A DNA stretch of 31,233 nt, taken from contig CADDZH010000062.1 of assembly GCA_902812455.1 (NCBI GenBank), positions 1-31,233 of the forward strand, given 5' to 3'. The translations under genes and the position numbers were made by a program. This DNA comes from Chloroflexota bacterium (lineage in GTDB: Bacteria > Chloroflexota > Ktedonobacteria > Ktedonobacterales > Ktedonobacteraceae). The notes under the pieces were generated by a model. It was not told the origin of the DNA. It worked only from the letters and a program-made list of their open reading frames with translations, and searched no databases. Positions 14,397 to 22,518 of the stretch are shown piece after piece (position 1 is the first letter of the stretch; every line of letters begins with the position of its first letter).

Positions 14397-15275
14397 ATGA
14401 AAGGGTCTCTTATGGGCTATGGATGCTTTTCGTCGCCGAAACCCTTCCCACTCCTCACCTTCAAGAGCGATCGGTCGCTCCGCACGCGCTACTTTTCACC
14501 GGAAAGTATGTGGCATCCCGCCAAGCTGCACCTGGGCCTGTTGCAGTACATCATCGAGAACTATACGCGCCCAGGCGAGACGATCTGCGATCCCATGGCG
14601 GGTTCTGGCTCCCTCTTGCTCGCGGCACTCTCCACACGGCATGTGATTGCCCGTGATATCGAAGAGCGTTGGGTTGCGGTCATGCGCGAAAGCGCCGTGA
14701 TCATTCGCGAGCAGGCTGGCTTGTTCGCCGGGGAGATCGAGATTTCCCAGGCCGATGCGCTGCATCCATGGGGGATCATGGCGGATTGCGTGATCACCAG
14801 TCCCCCATATGGGTGCGAGATGAGCGCGAGCCCACATTCGAGAAAAACCTTACGCTACCAACTGCGAACTTTGCCTCATGCCCGGCGGTGGGATCAGTAT
14901 CTCAATGCGCCAAATGGCGGCACAACCGCCATGCTGGCATTTCACTATGGCCGGCATCCGGCGCAGATCGGCCCCTTGCGCGGGAAACGCTACTGGACGG
15001 CCATGCGTGCGGTGTATGAGCAAGCCCATACCGCCATCCGTCCTGGCGGGCAGTTGATCCTGGTCATCAAAGATCATATCAAAGATGGGCAGCGCGTGCC
15101 GACAGCGGACAGAACGATTGAGGTGTGCCAGGACATCGGCTTCCGGCTTGCCGGCCGCTTCCAACGCCGGCTTGTCCAATTGTCGCTGTGGCAGCGGCGA
15201 CGCAAGGAGCAAGGGTTGCCGGTCGTCGAGGAGGAAGATGTGCTGGTGTTCAGAAAGGAACCGGTGTCTCCATGA
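14397..15275 (+). CDS. DNA methyltransferase (N4/N6 amino type)
   Basis: A 292-residue protein with AAAGGAG before ATG. The SAM-binding motif I, ETICDPMAGSGSLLLAA, is at about 61-77 and the catalytic motif IV, CVITSPPYGC, at 131-140. An upstream MWHPAKLHLGLLQYII segment (39-53) resembles the helix common to this group. SPPY is most common in N4-cytosine enzymes, while NPPY/DPPY marks N6-adenine; the order I before IV is the alpha/gamma order. No specificity domain or restriction partner is visible. The gene overlaps the radical SAM gene by ATGA, so the two are probably co-translated. It may protect the element, or may start a larger base modification with its partner; the latter is speculative. 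Confidence 0.8.
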   Translation: MKGSLMGYGCFSSPKPFPLLTFKSDRSLRTRYFSPESMWHPAKLHLGLLQYIIENYTRPGETICDPMAGSGSLLLAALSTRHVIARDIEERWVAVMRESAVIIREQAGLFAGEIEISQADALHPWGIMADCVITSPPYGCEMSASPHSRKTLRYQLRTLPHARRWDQYLNAPNGGTTAMLAFHYGRHPAQIGPLRGKRYWTAMRAVYEQAHTAIRPGGQLILVIKDHIKDGQRVPTADRTIEVCQDIGFRLAGRFQRRLVQLSLWQRRRKEQGLPVVEEEDVLVFRKEPVSP

Positions 15276-16603
15276 GAGCAATTGTGATCAATTGTTCCGC
15301 GCCGCACTACAACCTGGGCGCACACAAATGTCATGACTGGCTTCTCTCACAAGGCTACGAGTCGCACTATTACGATGGTGACCCGGGCATGTGGGAACTG
15401 GACGCTGACCTTGTCGCTCTTTCATGCATTTTTTCGTGGCATGCTCCCATTGCCAGGATGATTGCCCTGCGCATGAAGGATCGCGCTGAGGTGTGGGCAG
15501 GCGGTCCCGGTCTCTTTGCCCTGGCGTCCTGGTGGCGCAAGGAAACGGGCCTGGACGTGGTACGCGGGCTTGATCCACGCTTTGACAAACAGCGGGGGCA
15601 GTACAAGATGGTTTTTGCTTCACGAGGGTGCCCTGTCGCATGTTCCTTCTGCGTCGCGCATCTCATTGAAGGCCGAGAGCAAACCCTTGACCCGGAATTC
15701 GTTCCCGCGCCCATCCTCTGTGATAACAACTTATCGGCATTGTCGGAGGACTCCCAACAGTACATCATCGACCGCTACCTGGCGTTCAACCAGCCGCTCC
15801 TCGACGCGAACTCCGGCTTTGAGCCGAGAACTTTCGATGAAAACACGTATCGGCGCTGGAAACCTCTCTTGCGCGGCGCCTGGAGATTCGCGCTGGATGA
15901 AACACGCGAGCTGGAAGACGTGCGGCGCATGATGCTGCAGACCAGTTTGCAGGACGAAAGCCCGAAGCGCAAGCAAGTGTATTGCTTAATCGGCAATGAG
16001 CCGATTGAGGCATGTTACGCGCGTGCCTGCACCATCATTGAATGGAAGGGCGAGCCATTTTGCCAGTTTGTCCTGCCACTGAACTGGTTGGGCGATCCCG
16101 CAAAACTTCATCCTCGCTTTGATTGGACCTACCAACTGGGCAAGGACTTCATGCGGTACTTCAACCGCCATCTCTGGCGCAGCTTTCCCATCTGGGAGTA
16201 TAAGCCGCGCCGAGATGAGCCTCCGCCCTTTGCCTTCTTGTGTTCGTCTTACCTACCCAATATGGAGAACAAAACTATGAAAGAACCGGCGCATTCTCAA
16301 ACGAACGTCCCAGATGATGACAAGTTTCTAGCGGTTACCTATCTCACGGTGGAAGATGTTGAACGTCGTTTGCAGTTGGGTCGCACCACCATCTACCAGC
16401 TTATGAAACGCGAAGGGTTGCCTACTGAGCACTTTGGGCGAACGGTACGTATCCCGCTTTTAGCATTCCAGGAGTGGCTCGCCAAACGGCAACAGGCGGG
16501 GGTGATAGATGCGGCCTCTCGCTGGAGGCCTCCGCACTCTCAGCCGGCAGGGAGACAGTCACCGCCTGTTTCGCGTAGAAGTGCGGGGGAAAGGAGGCGC
16601 TGA
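15272..16603 (+). CDS. Radical SAM protein fused or overlapping with excisionase-type HTH
   Basis: A 443-codon frame from ATG 15272, inside the methyltransferase stop. Residues 1-100 look like a cobalamin-binding-type Rossmann segment (MRAIVINCSAPHYNLG, ADLVALSCIFSWHAPIARMI, VWAGGPG). The radical SAM cluster motif is RGCPVACSFC (C120, C124, C127), followed by ILCDNNLSAL near 148-157 and FEPRTFD near 183. From about residue 336 comes an excisionase-like winged helix (YLTVEDVERRLQLGRTTIYQ, LMKREGLPTEHFGRTVRIPL, AFQEWLAK) and a Pro/Arg-rich tail. An internal ATG at 16277 with GGAG before it may separately produce the HTH protein as a Xis for the integrase downstream. Radical SAM enzymes of this size occur in phages and elements with unknown substrates. 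Confidence 0.7.
   Translation: MRAIVINCSAPHYNLGAHKCHDWLLSQGYESHYYDGDPGMWELDADLVALSCIFSWHAPIARMIALRMKDRAEVWAGGPGLFALASWWRKETGLDVVRGLDPRFDKQRGQYKMVFASRGCPVACSFCVAHLIEGREQTLDPEFVPAPILCDNNLSALSEDSQQYIIDRYLAFNQPLLDANSGFEPRTFDENTYRRWKPLLRGAWRFALDETRELEDVRRMMLQTSLQDESPKRKQVYCLIGNEPIEACYARACTIIEWKGEPFCQFVLPLNWLGDPAKLHPRFDWTYQLGKDFMRYFNRHLWRSFPIWEYKPRRDEPPPFAFLCSSYLPNMENKTMKEPAHSQTNVPDDDKFLAVTYLTVEDVERRLQLGRTTIYQLMKREGLPTEHFGRTVRIPLLAFQEWLAKRQQAGVIDAASRWRPPHSQPAGRQSPPVSRRSAGERRR
16265..16279 (+). promoter_or_regulatory. Internal ribosome binding site and start for Xis-like protein
   Basis: GGAG at 16264-16267 stands nine bases before ATG 16277, in frame within the radical SAM reading frame. Initiation here would give a 108-residue HTH protein (MKEPAHSQTNVPDDDKFLAV...) of typical excisionase size. 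It ends at 16603, 184 bases before the integrase. Confidence 0.4.
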
Positions 16604-16786
16604 GACGGAAAGGAAACGACGGCGTTTTCGAGGCGTTGTCCCACGCAGAAACCCTTGACCTGCCGTTAGGATCGACTGAAAATACCTGCGTGCTTCTTCT
16701 TCAATTTTGTGGGCAAGCTCTTAACCTGTTGAGCATCAGCGGATGTTCTACACGAAATGTTTTCTCTCTCTAGAGAAGGAGGTCAT

Positions 16787-17917
16787 ATGACAAAACGGCG
16801 CGGACATGGTGAAGGCACAATCTTCCAGCGGAAGGATGGCCGTTGGACTGCGAGCATGACGTTAGAGGACGGTAAGCGGAAGACGTTTTACGGAAAGACT
16901 CGCAAAGAGGTGCAAGAGAAGCTTAGGGTTGCTCTCCATGAGCAAAAGCAAGGCATACTCGTAACGGGGCCACAACAGACGGTCAAGCAGTATCTTGAAC
17001 AATGGTTTGAAGAAGTGCATAAACCTACCCTTCGTGTAAGCAGTTATGCGAGGTATCGCATCCTTCTGGATAAGCATATTCTCCCTGTTCTGGGGCATAT
17101 TCAGTTACAGAGGTTAACTGCTCAGCAGGTACAGGCGCTTTACACGCTGAAAGGAAAAGAGGGGGTTGCTCCCAAAAGCATACAGAATATCCATGGACTG
17201 CTCCATAAGGCATTGGATACTGCTGTGCGCTGGGGCCTGGTTGCACGCAATGTATGCAGCGTCGTCTCGACTCCCCGCCTGGTACAACATGAGATTCATC
17301 CTTTGAGCAAGGAACAAGCTCAACGGCTTTTAGAAGAAGCGCGTGGTCATCGCCTGGAGGTTCTGCTTACGCTTGCCCTGGTAACAGGAATGCGCAGGGG
17401 TGAACTCCTTGCCCTCAAATGGCAAGACATTGACTTTGAAAGCATGAGCCTGCATGTATGCCGCACAGTGAACCGGATTACGAAGTATGGATATGTTGAG
17501 AATGAGCCGAAGACGGCGAAGGGTAGGCGCGTGATCATGCTGCCTTCCTTTGTGCTTGAGATGCTGAAGCAGCACCGTCTCCGCCAGGAAGAAGAACGCT
17601 TGAAAGTGAGTGATGCCTGGGAGAATAGAGACCTGGTGTTTACCGATATCCATGGCGGGTATGTGAATCCCGACTATCTTCTTGTCAGGTTTCGGCAGTT
17701 GCTCCATGCTGCGGGATTGCCTGATATGCGTTTTCACGATCTCAGGCATAGTGCTGCGACCATCTTGCTCACAATGGGCGTGCATCCGAAAATCGTGCAG
17801 GAACTGCTTGGCCATAGCCAGATTAGCATGACGATGGACATCTATTCACATGTACTGCCGACCTTACAGCAAGAAGCCATAAGCAAACTCGGCGATCTCT
17901 TCCATGAGAAGCCATGA
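16787..17917 (+). CDS. Tyrosine recombinase/phage-type integrase
   Basis: A 376-residue integrase from ATG 16787 with AGAAGGAGG directly upstream; an in-frame ATG at 16757 is less likely. The N terminus is an AP2-like arm-binding segment (HGEGTIFQRKDGRWTASMTL), followed by the SAM-like core-binding domain (about 62-160). The catalytic domain carries Arg203 in TGMRRGELLALKW, Lys242 in NEPKTAKGRR, His317 and Arg320 in FHDLRHSAATILL, His343 in LGHS and Tyr353 in DIYSHV. All catalytic residues are present, so the enzyme should be active. It follows an excisionase-like HTH, the usual xis-int order. No tRNA gene adjoins it. Confidence 0.93.
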   Translation: MTKRRGHGEGTIFQRKDGRWTASMTLEDGKRKTFYGKTRKEVQEKLRVALHEQKQGILVTGPQQTVKQYLEQWFEEVHKPTLRVSSYARYRILLDKHILPVLGHIQLQRLTAQQVQALYTLKGKEGVAPKSIQNIHGLLHKALDTAVRWGLVARNVCSVVSTPRLVQHEIHPLSKEQAQRLLEEARGHRLEVLLTLALVTGMRRGELLALKWQDIDFESMSLHVCRTVNRITKYGYVENEPKTAKGRRVIMLPSFVLEMLKQHRLRQEEERLKVSDAWENRDLVFTDIHGGYVNPDYLLVRFRQLLHAAGLPDMRFHDLRHSAATILLTMGVHPKIVQELLGHSQISMTMDIYSHVLPTLQQEAISKLGDLFHEKP

Positions 17918-18011
17918 CGTATTGCTGTCAATTTTGCTATCAAGAAGGTCACATCAATGAAGCAAGGCTATCTAGAGTGGCTTTTGGCCTGACCTGATAG
18001 CTTCTCCATAT

Positions 18012-18051
18012 GGGGGATAACACGAGGTGTGTTCTCACCCTTGCCTTTTTT
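18012..18051 (+). terminator. Possible terminator after integrase
   Basis: GGGGGATAACAC and GTGTTCTCACCC form a bulged hairpin (18012-18040), followed by TTGCCTTTTTT. It sits between the convergent integrase and pentapeptide genes and would serve the integrase. The preceding gap (17918-18011) has the near-repeat TTGCTGTCAA / TTGCTATCAA at its start. Confidence 0.4.
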
Positions 18052-18056
18052 GTTGC

Positions 18057-19079
18057 TTATGCCTGGTATTCCCGATCTTGCAGCAGCCCCGGGTCCAGCA
18101 GCGCTCCTGTGAGGTTTGTCCCTCTGAGGTCAACATCGCTCAGCTTTGCTCTGGAGAGATTGACCCCACTCAGATCCGCCCCGCAGAGGTCGGTTCCCCT
18201 GAGCGTGGCTCCGCTCAGACTTGCCAGGTAGAGATCGGCCTGCCTGAGACATGCCATGGAGAGATCGGCCTCGCCCAGATCTGCTCCGCTGAGATCGGCT
18301 CCATTCAGCATGGCCCCCTTGAGGTCGGCCTTCCTGAGATCGCTATCAGCCAGCGTTGCCTGCATGAGCTGTGCCCACCTCAGATCAGCTCCTCGCAGGT
18401 TCGCCTCTCGCAGATCAGCCTTGTGCAGCATTGCTCCTCGCAAGCTCGCTTCCCGCAAGACAGCTCGTTGCAAGTTTGCCTCCCTCAGGTCGGCCCTGTT
18501 CAGCCTTGCTCTGCTCAGATCCGCTTCCCGCAGGCTGGCCCGGTAGAGCGTCACTTCGTACAGGTTCGCTTGCCTCAAATCAGCTCTGTCAAGGTTGGCT
18601 TCGCGGAGGATGACACCCCGCAGGCTCACCTCTCCCAGGTCGGCCCGGCTGAGGGTCGCTCCGCTCATGTCCGCACAGAAGAGATCGGTTCCCCTGAGGA
18701 TAGCAGCGCTCAGGTTCGCTTCTCGCAGGTTCGCCCAGTTGAGAATCGCTCCATACAGGTCTGCTTCACTGAGATCCGCTCCGTTCAGATTCGCCCCATT
18801 GAGGGTTGCCTTCAGCAGGCTTGCCCGCGAGAGGCTGGCTCCAGCGAGGTCTGCTCCACTCAGATTCGCTTCTCGCAGATCCGCCAGGGTGAGCATTGCT
18901 TTCATGAGGTTGGCCTGATAGAGGTTTGCTCCGCTGAGATCTGCTCCACTGAGGTTCGCTTCTCGCAGATCCGCCGCGCTGAAGTTTGGGCGTATCCCCA
19001 GGTGCTTTGCCCGCCAGCTATTCCAGGCCCTTACACCTTTCTTGAGGAGTTTAAGATGGCGCCAGTCTGCCACGGTCAT
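18057..19079 (-). CDS. Pentapeptide-repeat protein
   Basis: A 340-residue protein in which residues from about 33 to 330 are continuous A(D/N)LxxA pentapeptides (SAADLREANLSGADLSGANL and so on), roughly 55-60 units. These form a right-handed quadrilateral beta-helix. Some family members mimic DNA and protect gyrase (Qnr, MfpA); most have no known role. The N terminus MTVADWRHLKLLKKGVRAWN, SWRAKHLGIRP is a short non-repeat cap seen in many bacterial members. There is no signal peptide or membrane segment, so it is probably cytoplasmic. The ATG at 19079 is too close to AAAGGA; the GTG two codons later (19073) is a better-spaced start. The repeat produces a 15-base periodicity in DNA and a long meaningless antisense frame. 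Confidence 0.9.
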   Translation of the reverse strand: MTVADWRHLKLLKKGVRAWNSWRAKHLGIRPNFSAADLREANLSGADLSGANLYQANLMKAMLTLADLREANLSGADLAGASLSRASLLKATLNGANLNGADLSEADLYGAILNWANLREANLSAAILRGTDLFCADMSGATLSRADLGEVSLRGVILREANLDRADLRQANLYEVTLYRASLREADLSRARLNRADLREANLQRAVLREASLRGAMLHKADLREANLRGADLRWAQLMQATLADSDLRKADLKGAMLNGADLSGADLGEADLSMACLRQADLYLASLSGATLRGTDLCGADLSGVNLSRAKLSDVDLRGTNLTGALLDPGLLQDREYQA

Positions 19080-19221
19080 TTCCTTTCGTGTCTAGCCCCT
19101 GACCGTCAATCATCATTATATGATGCTGGAAATTCGCTCGCAAGGGAACTATCCACTACCCCTTTCGTCGTCCCTATGGTACACTATAGGCATCTCTATA
19201 GAGAAAGCGAGAAGCTTGATC

Positions 19222-19860
19222 ATGACCGACCAGTTGGATAGCGTGAGCCAGAAGGCGCTTGAATACCTGGGACTCAAGCACGAGGCGCGCGAACGGGCGC
19301 TGCCCAAATCTCGTATCGCTATTCGCTATTGCGCCAACAGTATCCGGGCTACGCATCGCCAGGAGTTTCAGGCCGCCACAGAGCTCCTGGCGCAAGCAGC
19401 CGCATTGCTGGCCGAGATGTCAGCCGACCTGCAGGACCAGCCGGATGTTTTCTACGCAGGCTTTGTCCAGGATGCCCAGAAAGAATACGCCGAAGCTGCC
19501 ACGTTTGCCGCTATTGTCCAGCAGCGGCCTCTCCCGCTCGCCCCCGATCTTGCCGTTGATTGGGCTCCCTATCTCAATGGCCTGGGTGAAACTGTCGGTG
19601 AACTGCGCCGTTACCTCCTCGATCAATTGCGGCGCGGCAACATCGATCAGTGCGAAGTCTTCTTGCGCTACATGGATGATATCTATGCCGTTCTCACGCT
19701 GATTGATTTCCCTGACGCTATTACCCTGGGATTGCGTCGCACCACAGACAACGCTCGCGCTATGCTGGAAAAAACTCGTGGAGACCTGACCATCGCTGTT
19801 TCTCAATCACACCTGGAGCATACCATGCAGGCCTTGCTGCACGAGCTACGGAAGCGATAA
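19222..19860 (+). CDS. Translin family protein
   Basis: A 212-residue, mostly helical protein. Family features are ERALPKSRIAIRYCANSIRA, THRQEFQAATELLAQAAALL, then PDVFYAGFVQDAQKEYAEAA and a C-terminal block DAITLGLRRTTDNARAMLEK TRGD. Translin and its relatives bind and cleave RNA or single-stranded DNA as ring-shaped oligomers in eukaryotes. Bacterial and archaeal members are scattered, and their job is not known. An upstream in-frame ATG at 19120 would add 34 residues unlike the family, so 19222 is chosen, although its ribosome binding site (GAGAAG) is modest. The gene is divergent from the pentapeptide gene. Confidence 0.8.
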   Translation: MTDQLDSVSQKALEYLGLKHEARERALPKSRIAIRYCANSIRATHRQEFQAATELLAQAAALLAEMSADLQDQPDVFYAGFVQDAQKEYAEAATFAAIVQQRPLPLAPDLAVDWAPYLNGLGETVGELRRYLLDQLRRGNIDQCEVFLRYMDDIYAVLTLIDFPDAITLGLRRTTDNARAMLEKTRGDLTIAVSQSHLEHTMQALLHELRKR

Positions 19861-20044
19861 CATAGACGAAAGGAAGTAATGCCCGGCCTGTATACTGATC
19901 GTAGTGACGATGCGTATGATTCTTAAAGAGGGGTTACCTTTTACACAAAGTGGTGTGAATCCAGTTCCACGCCGGAAGCCACCTGCTCTAAACTTTAAAT
20001 ACTCTTTAATCTCTCTTCTTCTACATAAATTAAGAGGGGGACGT

Positions 20045-21292
20045 ATGCAAAGCAAAGATAAGGCCTCGGAGAAGAGCAATAGCGATACCTCCGATAGTGC
20101 AACCAGTAAAGCCATGCCGAAAGGCAAGGCAAAGGCAGCTCTGTCTTCACAGGTAGTGACGGCGGAATCCGTTCAGGCCGAAGAGGTTCCTACCATCCCG
20201 CTCGGCTCGCTCCAGACGGTGAACTCATTGCAGCCAGAAGTAGCAGTACGCTCCGTAGCATCTACTAAATCGATCCAGTTGCCCACTCCTCTGGTAGCGC
20301 AGCCCTCGGAGTACCGCCGCAGCCTGGGAGAATGGATCCAGGTATGGTGGGAGGGTATTCGTCCCCAGTACCTGCCTCTTGCCCTGATGCCCATCCTGCT
20401 AGGCACTGTTTTAGCCTGGATGCGGGCAGTTACTCCGCAAACGCCTTTCGGCTCGCTGCGTTTCTTGCACTTTGTGGTGCTGATCGTCGCCGTTGCTGTC
20501 CTCCAGCTCGGCGCCAATCTCGTCAACGACTATTATGATTACATCAAAGGCGTCGACGCCAGTAATACGCTTGGTCCCGGCGAACTTATCCAGCAAGGCC
20601 TCATCAAGCCAATTCATGTTCTGACCTTTGGACTCCTCTTGCTCGGCGCGGGAACATTCCTGGGTATCCTCGTGGCTCTCTCCGGCAACCCATTCCTGTA
20701 TATACTGGGCCTGGTAGGATTGCTTTGCGCCTACTTCTTCAGCGCGACATCGTACTCCCTCTCTTCTTTGGGACTGAGTGAACTGGTAAGCTTCCTTATT
20801 TATGGCCCCATGCTCACTCTGGCTGCCTACCTGGTACAGGCTGGCTCTGTGAACCGTCCCCTGCTCGTCACAGTGGTACTTTATAGCCTGCCCCTCGGCC
20901 TGCTGGCAACAGCGATCGTTCATGTCAACAATATGCGTGATGCCGAAAGCGATATCCAGGCGGGGAAGCGCACGCTGGCCTCTATGCTGGGTCTGGCCTG
21001 GAGCCGGGCGCTCTATGTGCTGCTTGTCCTGGGGGCCTATGCCCTGATTGTTGCGCTAGGCCTACCGCATCATGCGCCTCATCTGCTGCTGATTACCCTC
21101 TGGACGCTACCCACGCTGGCTATTGTCCTTACGGGAATCGCGCGTGCCGATTTGCCTGCCACTCTTCACATCGTGATGCGCCAGACGCTCAAATTGCACG
21201 TCCTTTTCGCTCTCCTGCTCATGGTGGCGCTGGTGGCAACGGCCCTTATCCCGGTGTTACCACATATTCCTTCGCACCTGCTGCCATTCTAG
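20045..21292 (+). CDS. UbiA/MenA-like prenyltransferase
   Basis: A 415-residue integral membrane protein from ATG 20045 with GAGGGGG upstream. After a ~95-residue Ser/Ala/Lys-rich, probably disordered N terminus come eight or nine hydrophobic helices. The first Asp-rich motif is NLVNDYYDYIKGVDA (158-172) and the second is NNMRDAESDIQAGKRTLA (295-312). This pair binds the prenyl diphosphate through magnesium. The NDYYDYxxGxD version is closest to MenA, 1,4-dihydroxy-2-naphthoate polyprenyltransferase of menaquinone synthesis. No other men gene is nearby, so the aromatic substrate is not certain. The long N-terminal extension is unusual for the family. Confidence 0.85.
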   Translation: MQSKDKASEKSNSDTSDSATSKAMPKGKAKAALSSQVVTAESVQAEEVPTIPLGSLQTVNSLQPEVAVRSVASTKSIQLPTPLVAQPSEYRRSLGEWIQVWWEGIRPQYLPLALMPILLGTVLAWMRAVTPQTPFGSLRFLHFVVLIVAVAVLQLGANLVNDYYDYIKGVDASNTLGPGELIQQGLIKPIHVLTFGLLLLGAGTFLGILVALSGNPFLYILGLVGLLCAYFFSATSYSLSSLGLSELVSFLIYGPMLTLAAYLVQAGSVNRPLLVTVVLYSLPLGLLATAIVHVNNMRDAESDIQAGKRTLASMLGLAWSRALYVLLVLGAYALIVALGLPHHAPHLLLITLWTLPTLAIVLTGIARADLPATLHIVMRQTLKLHVLFALLLMVALVATALIPVLPHIPSHLLPF

Positions 21293-21307
21293 TCCAGGCG
21301 ATGAGTG

Positions 21308-22171
21308 CTATGCCACGTGTATGCCCAGGCGCTCGAGCAGTTGCCGGCTGGTACTCGCCGCATACTTGATCGGCATGCGGCCAGGGACGCAATGTGAATC
21401 TGAACCTGTGCTGAGCAGCAGGTTGTGCTTGCCTACATATTCCAGGTACGTTTCGATGATTTCAGTGCTATGGTAGGGGTGGTAGACCTCGATCCCATCA
21501 ATAGGGATTTCTGCCCGTACCTGGTCGAGCAAAGCGGGATCGTAGAAGGTGAAGCCTCTCTCGCGCCGTCCAGGGTGGGCAATCAAGCACACGGCCCCGC
21601 TACGATGCGCAGCATCTACCGTCTCCTCCATAGTCGCTTGCACCTGCCGAAAGCCGGCCTCGTGTGCTATGTTAAGCCCGCTTTGCCAGTCGGGCGCATA
21701 GCCATGCTCCCGCAGGAGCTTGATAATATCGCCGAGGGTTTGCAGTTTCCCACCTTTGCCCACCAGTATCTCCTCCTGCCGAGGAAATGTATAGCCCCGG
21801 CGCAGCAGCTCATCGTAGACGGCGTAAGTATTCTCCAGCCGCTCGCGCGCAATCCTCTCTATAAGGCCCTGTAAGTCGTTGTTTTCAGGATCAAAGCCGT
21901 AGCAGAGGATGTGGCCCATATGGCCCTTCCAATCGGTGCTCATCTCCACACCCGAAAGAACAGGCAAGTTCTTCTCGGCGGCCATATCCTGGATGCTGGC
22001 AACCATATCGACGCGGTCATGATCCGTCACGGCCACCAGAGCGAAGCCCTGGGCGGCAAGAAAATCGATCAACTCCTGCGCTGGCCAGCGCCCATCGCTA
22101 TAGGTTGTGTGCATATGCAGATCGATAGCAGCATCCGAATCAAGCGTAAGTTGGCTAATCAGGCGTGTCAA
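21308..22171 (-). CDS. PHP-domain phosphoesterase
   Basis: A 287-residue protein with TTG start at 22171 and AAGGAG eight bases before it. PHP metal ligands are visible: DLHMHTTYSDG (17-27), AVTDHDRVD (47-55), GVEMST (74-79), IAHPGRRE near 198-205, and STGSDSHC near 255-262. The layout matches the TrpH/YciV group, which includes the 3',5'-nucleotide phosphatase and 5'-3' exonuclease RNase AM, so nucleic-acid or nucleotide phosphoester cleavage is likely. The gene converges with the prenyltransferase gene, separated by 15 bases. Confidence 0.85.
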   Translation of the reverse strand: MTRLISQLTLDSDAAIDLHMHTTYSDGRWPAQELIDFLAAQGFALVAVTDHDRVDMVASIQDMAAEKNLPVLSGVEMSTDWKGHMGHILCYGFDPENNDLQGLIERIARERLENTYAVYDELLRRGYTFPRQEEILVGKGGKLQTLGDIIKLLREHGYAPDWQSGLNIAHEAGFRQVQATMEETVDAAHRSGAVCLIAHPGRRERGFTFYDPALLDQVRAEIPIDGIEVYHPYHSTEIIETYLEYVGKHNLLLSTGSDSHCVPGRMPIKYAASTSRQLLERLGIHVA

Positions 22172-22383
22172 AACTGGCTCCTTCTATGAGGGAAACTTAT
22201 AAGATGTATTACAACTTTACCGGAGCGAGCGCGAATCAGTCAATGCCAAAGAAGCAAGCGGTAAAATAGAGTGATATAATGTAACCTCTCAAGTAATTGA
22301 TATGATAGGAGAAACAAATAGATGGAGTTATCCAGGCCAAACAAGAGAAGGGAGTGCATTTTGCTACTGAATACGAATTGTAG

Positions 22384-22456
22384 TGCCGATGGTCGGACTC
22401 GAACCGACGACATATCGCTTATGAAACGATTGCTCTACCGACTGAGCTACATCGGC
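22384..22456 (-). tRNA. tRNA with CAT anticodon (Met elongator or Ile2)
   Basis: A 73-base cloverleaf: acceptor stem GCCGATG/CATCGGC with discriminator A, D arm GCTC...GAGC, anticodon stem ATCGT/GCGAT with loop TTCATAA, and T arm GTCGG-TTCGAGT-CCGAC. The anticodon is CAT. A paired G1-C72 end excludes an initiator tRNA. A lysidine-modified tRNA-Ile cannot be excluded from sequence alone. CCA is not encoded. Confidence 0.95.
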
Positions 22457-22518
22457 TTCCATGCCATTATAGCTCATGGCCCCTTCCCTGTCAACGGTTG
22501 AAAGCTGCTGATCGCGCC

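Larger units (their letters stand above)
8743..17917 (+). mobile_element. Integrative element with FtsK-like translocase, ParM and tyrosine integrase
   Basis: A 9.2-kb block with mostly co-directional, tightly spaced genes between a divergent double-HTH regulator and a terminal xis-like/int pair. It carries a membrane-bound FtsK/TraB-like ATPase, an actin-like partition ATPase with adaptor, tiny zinc-ribbon proteins, a DNA methyltransferase and a radical SAM protein. The combination resembles actinomycete-type integrative conjugative elements that move double-stranded DNA with an FtsK-like pump and need no relaxase. No replication initiator was recognised and no exact direct repeat was found to mark att sites. 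The outer limits are the gene limits, not proven ends. Confidence 0.55.

Noticed and set aside
17922..17945. TTGCTGTCAA/TTGCTATCAA after int as a short CRISPR-like or att repeat
   Set aside because: Only two near-copies with no regular spacers; it could be an integrase arm site but cannot be supported.
8650..17990. CTAGAGxGGCxTTT near 8651 and 17972 as att direct repeats
   Set aside because: Only about 12 of 14 bases match over a short length; an att core should be identical, so chance is likelier.
18027..19241. Long plus-strand open frame over the pentapeptide gene
   Set aside because: It is an antisense artefact of the 15-base repeat; the minus strand gives clear A(D/N)LxxA units and this frame has no motif or ribosome binding site.
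22384..22456. tRNA as the attachment site of the 8.7-17.9 kb element
   Set aside because: It lies 4.5 kb from the integrase with several chromosomal genes between and no duplicated tRNA end seen.
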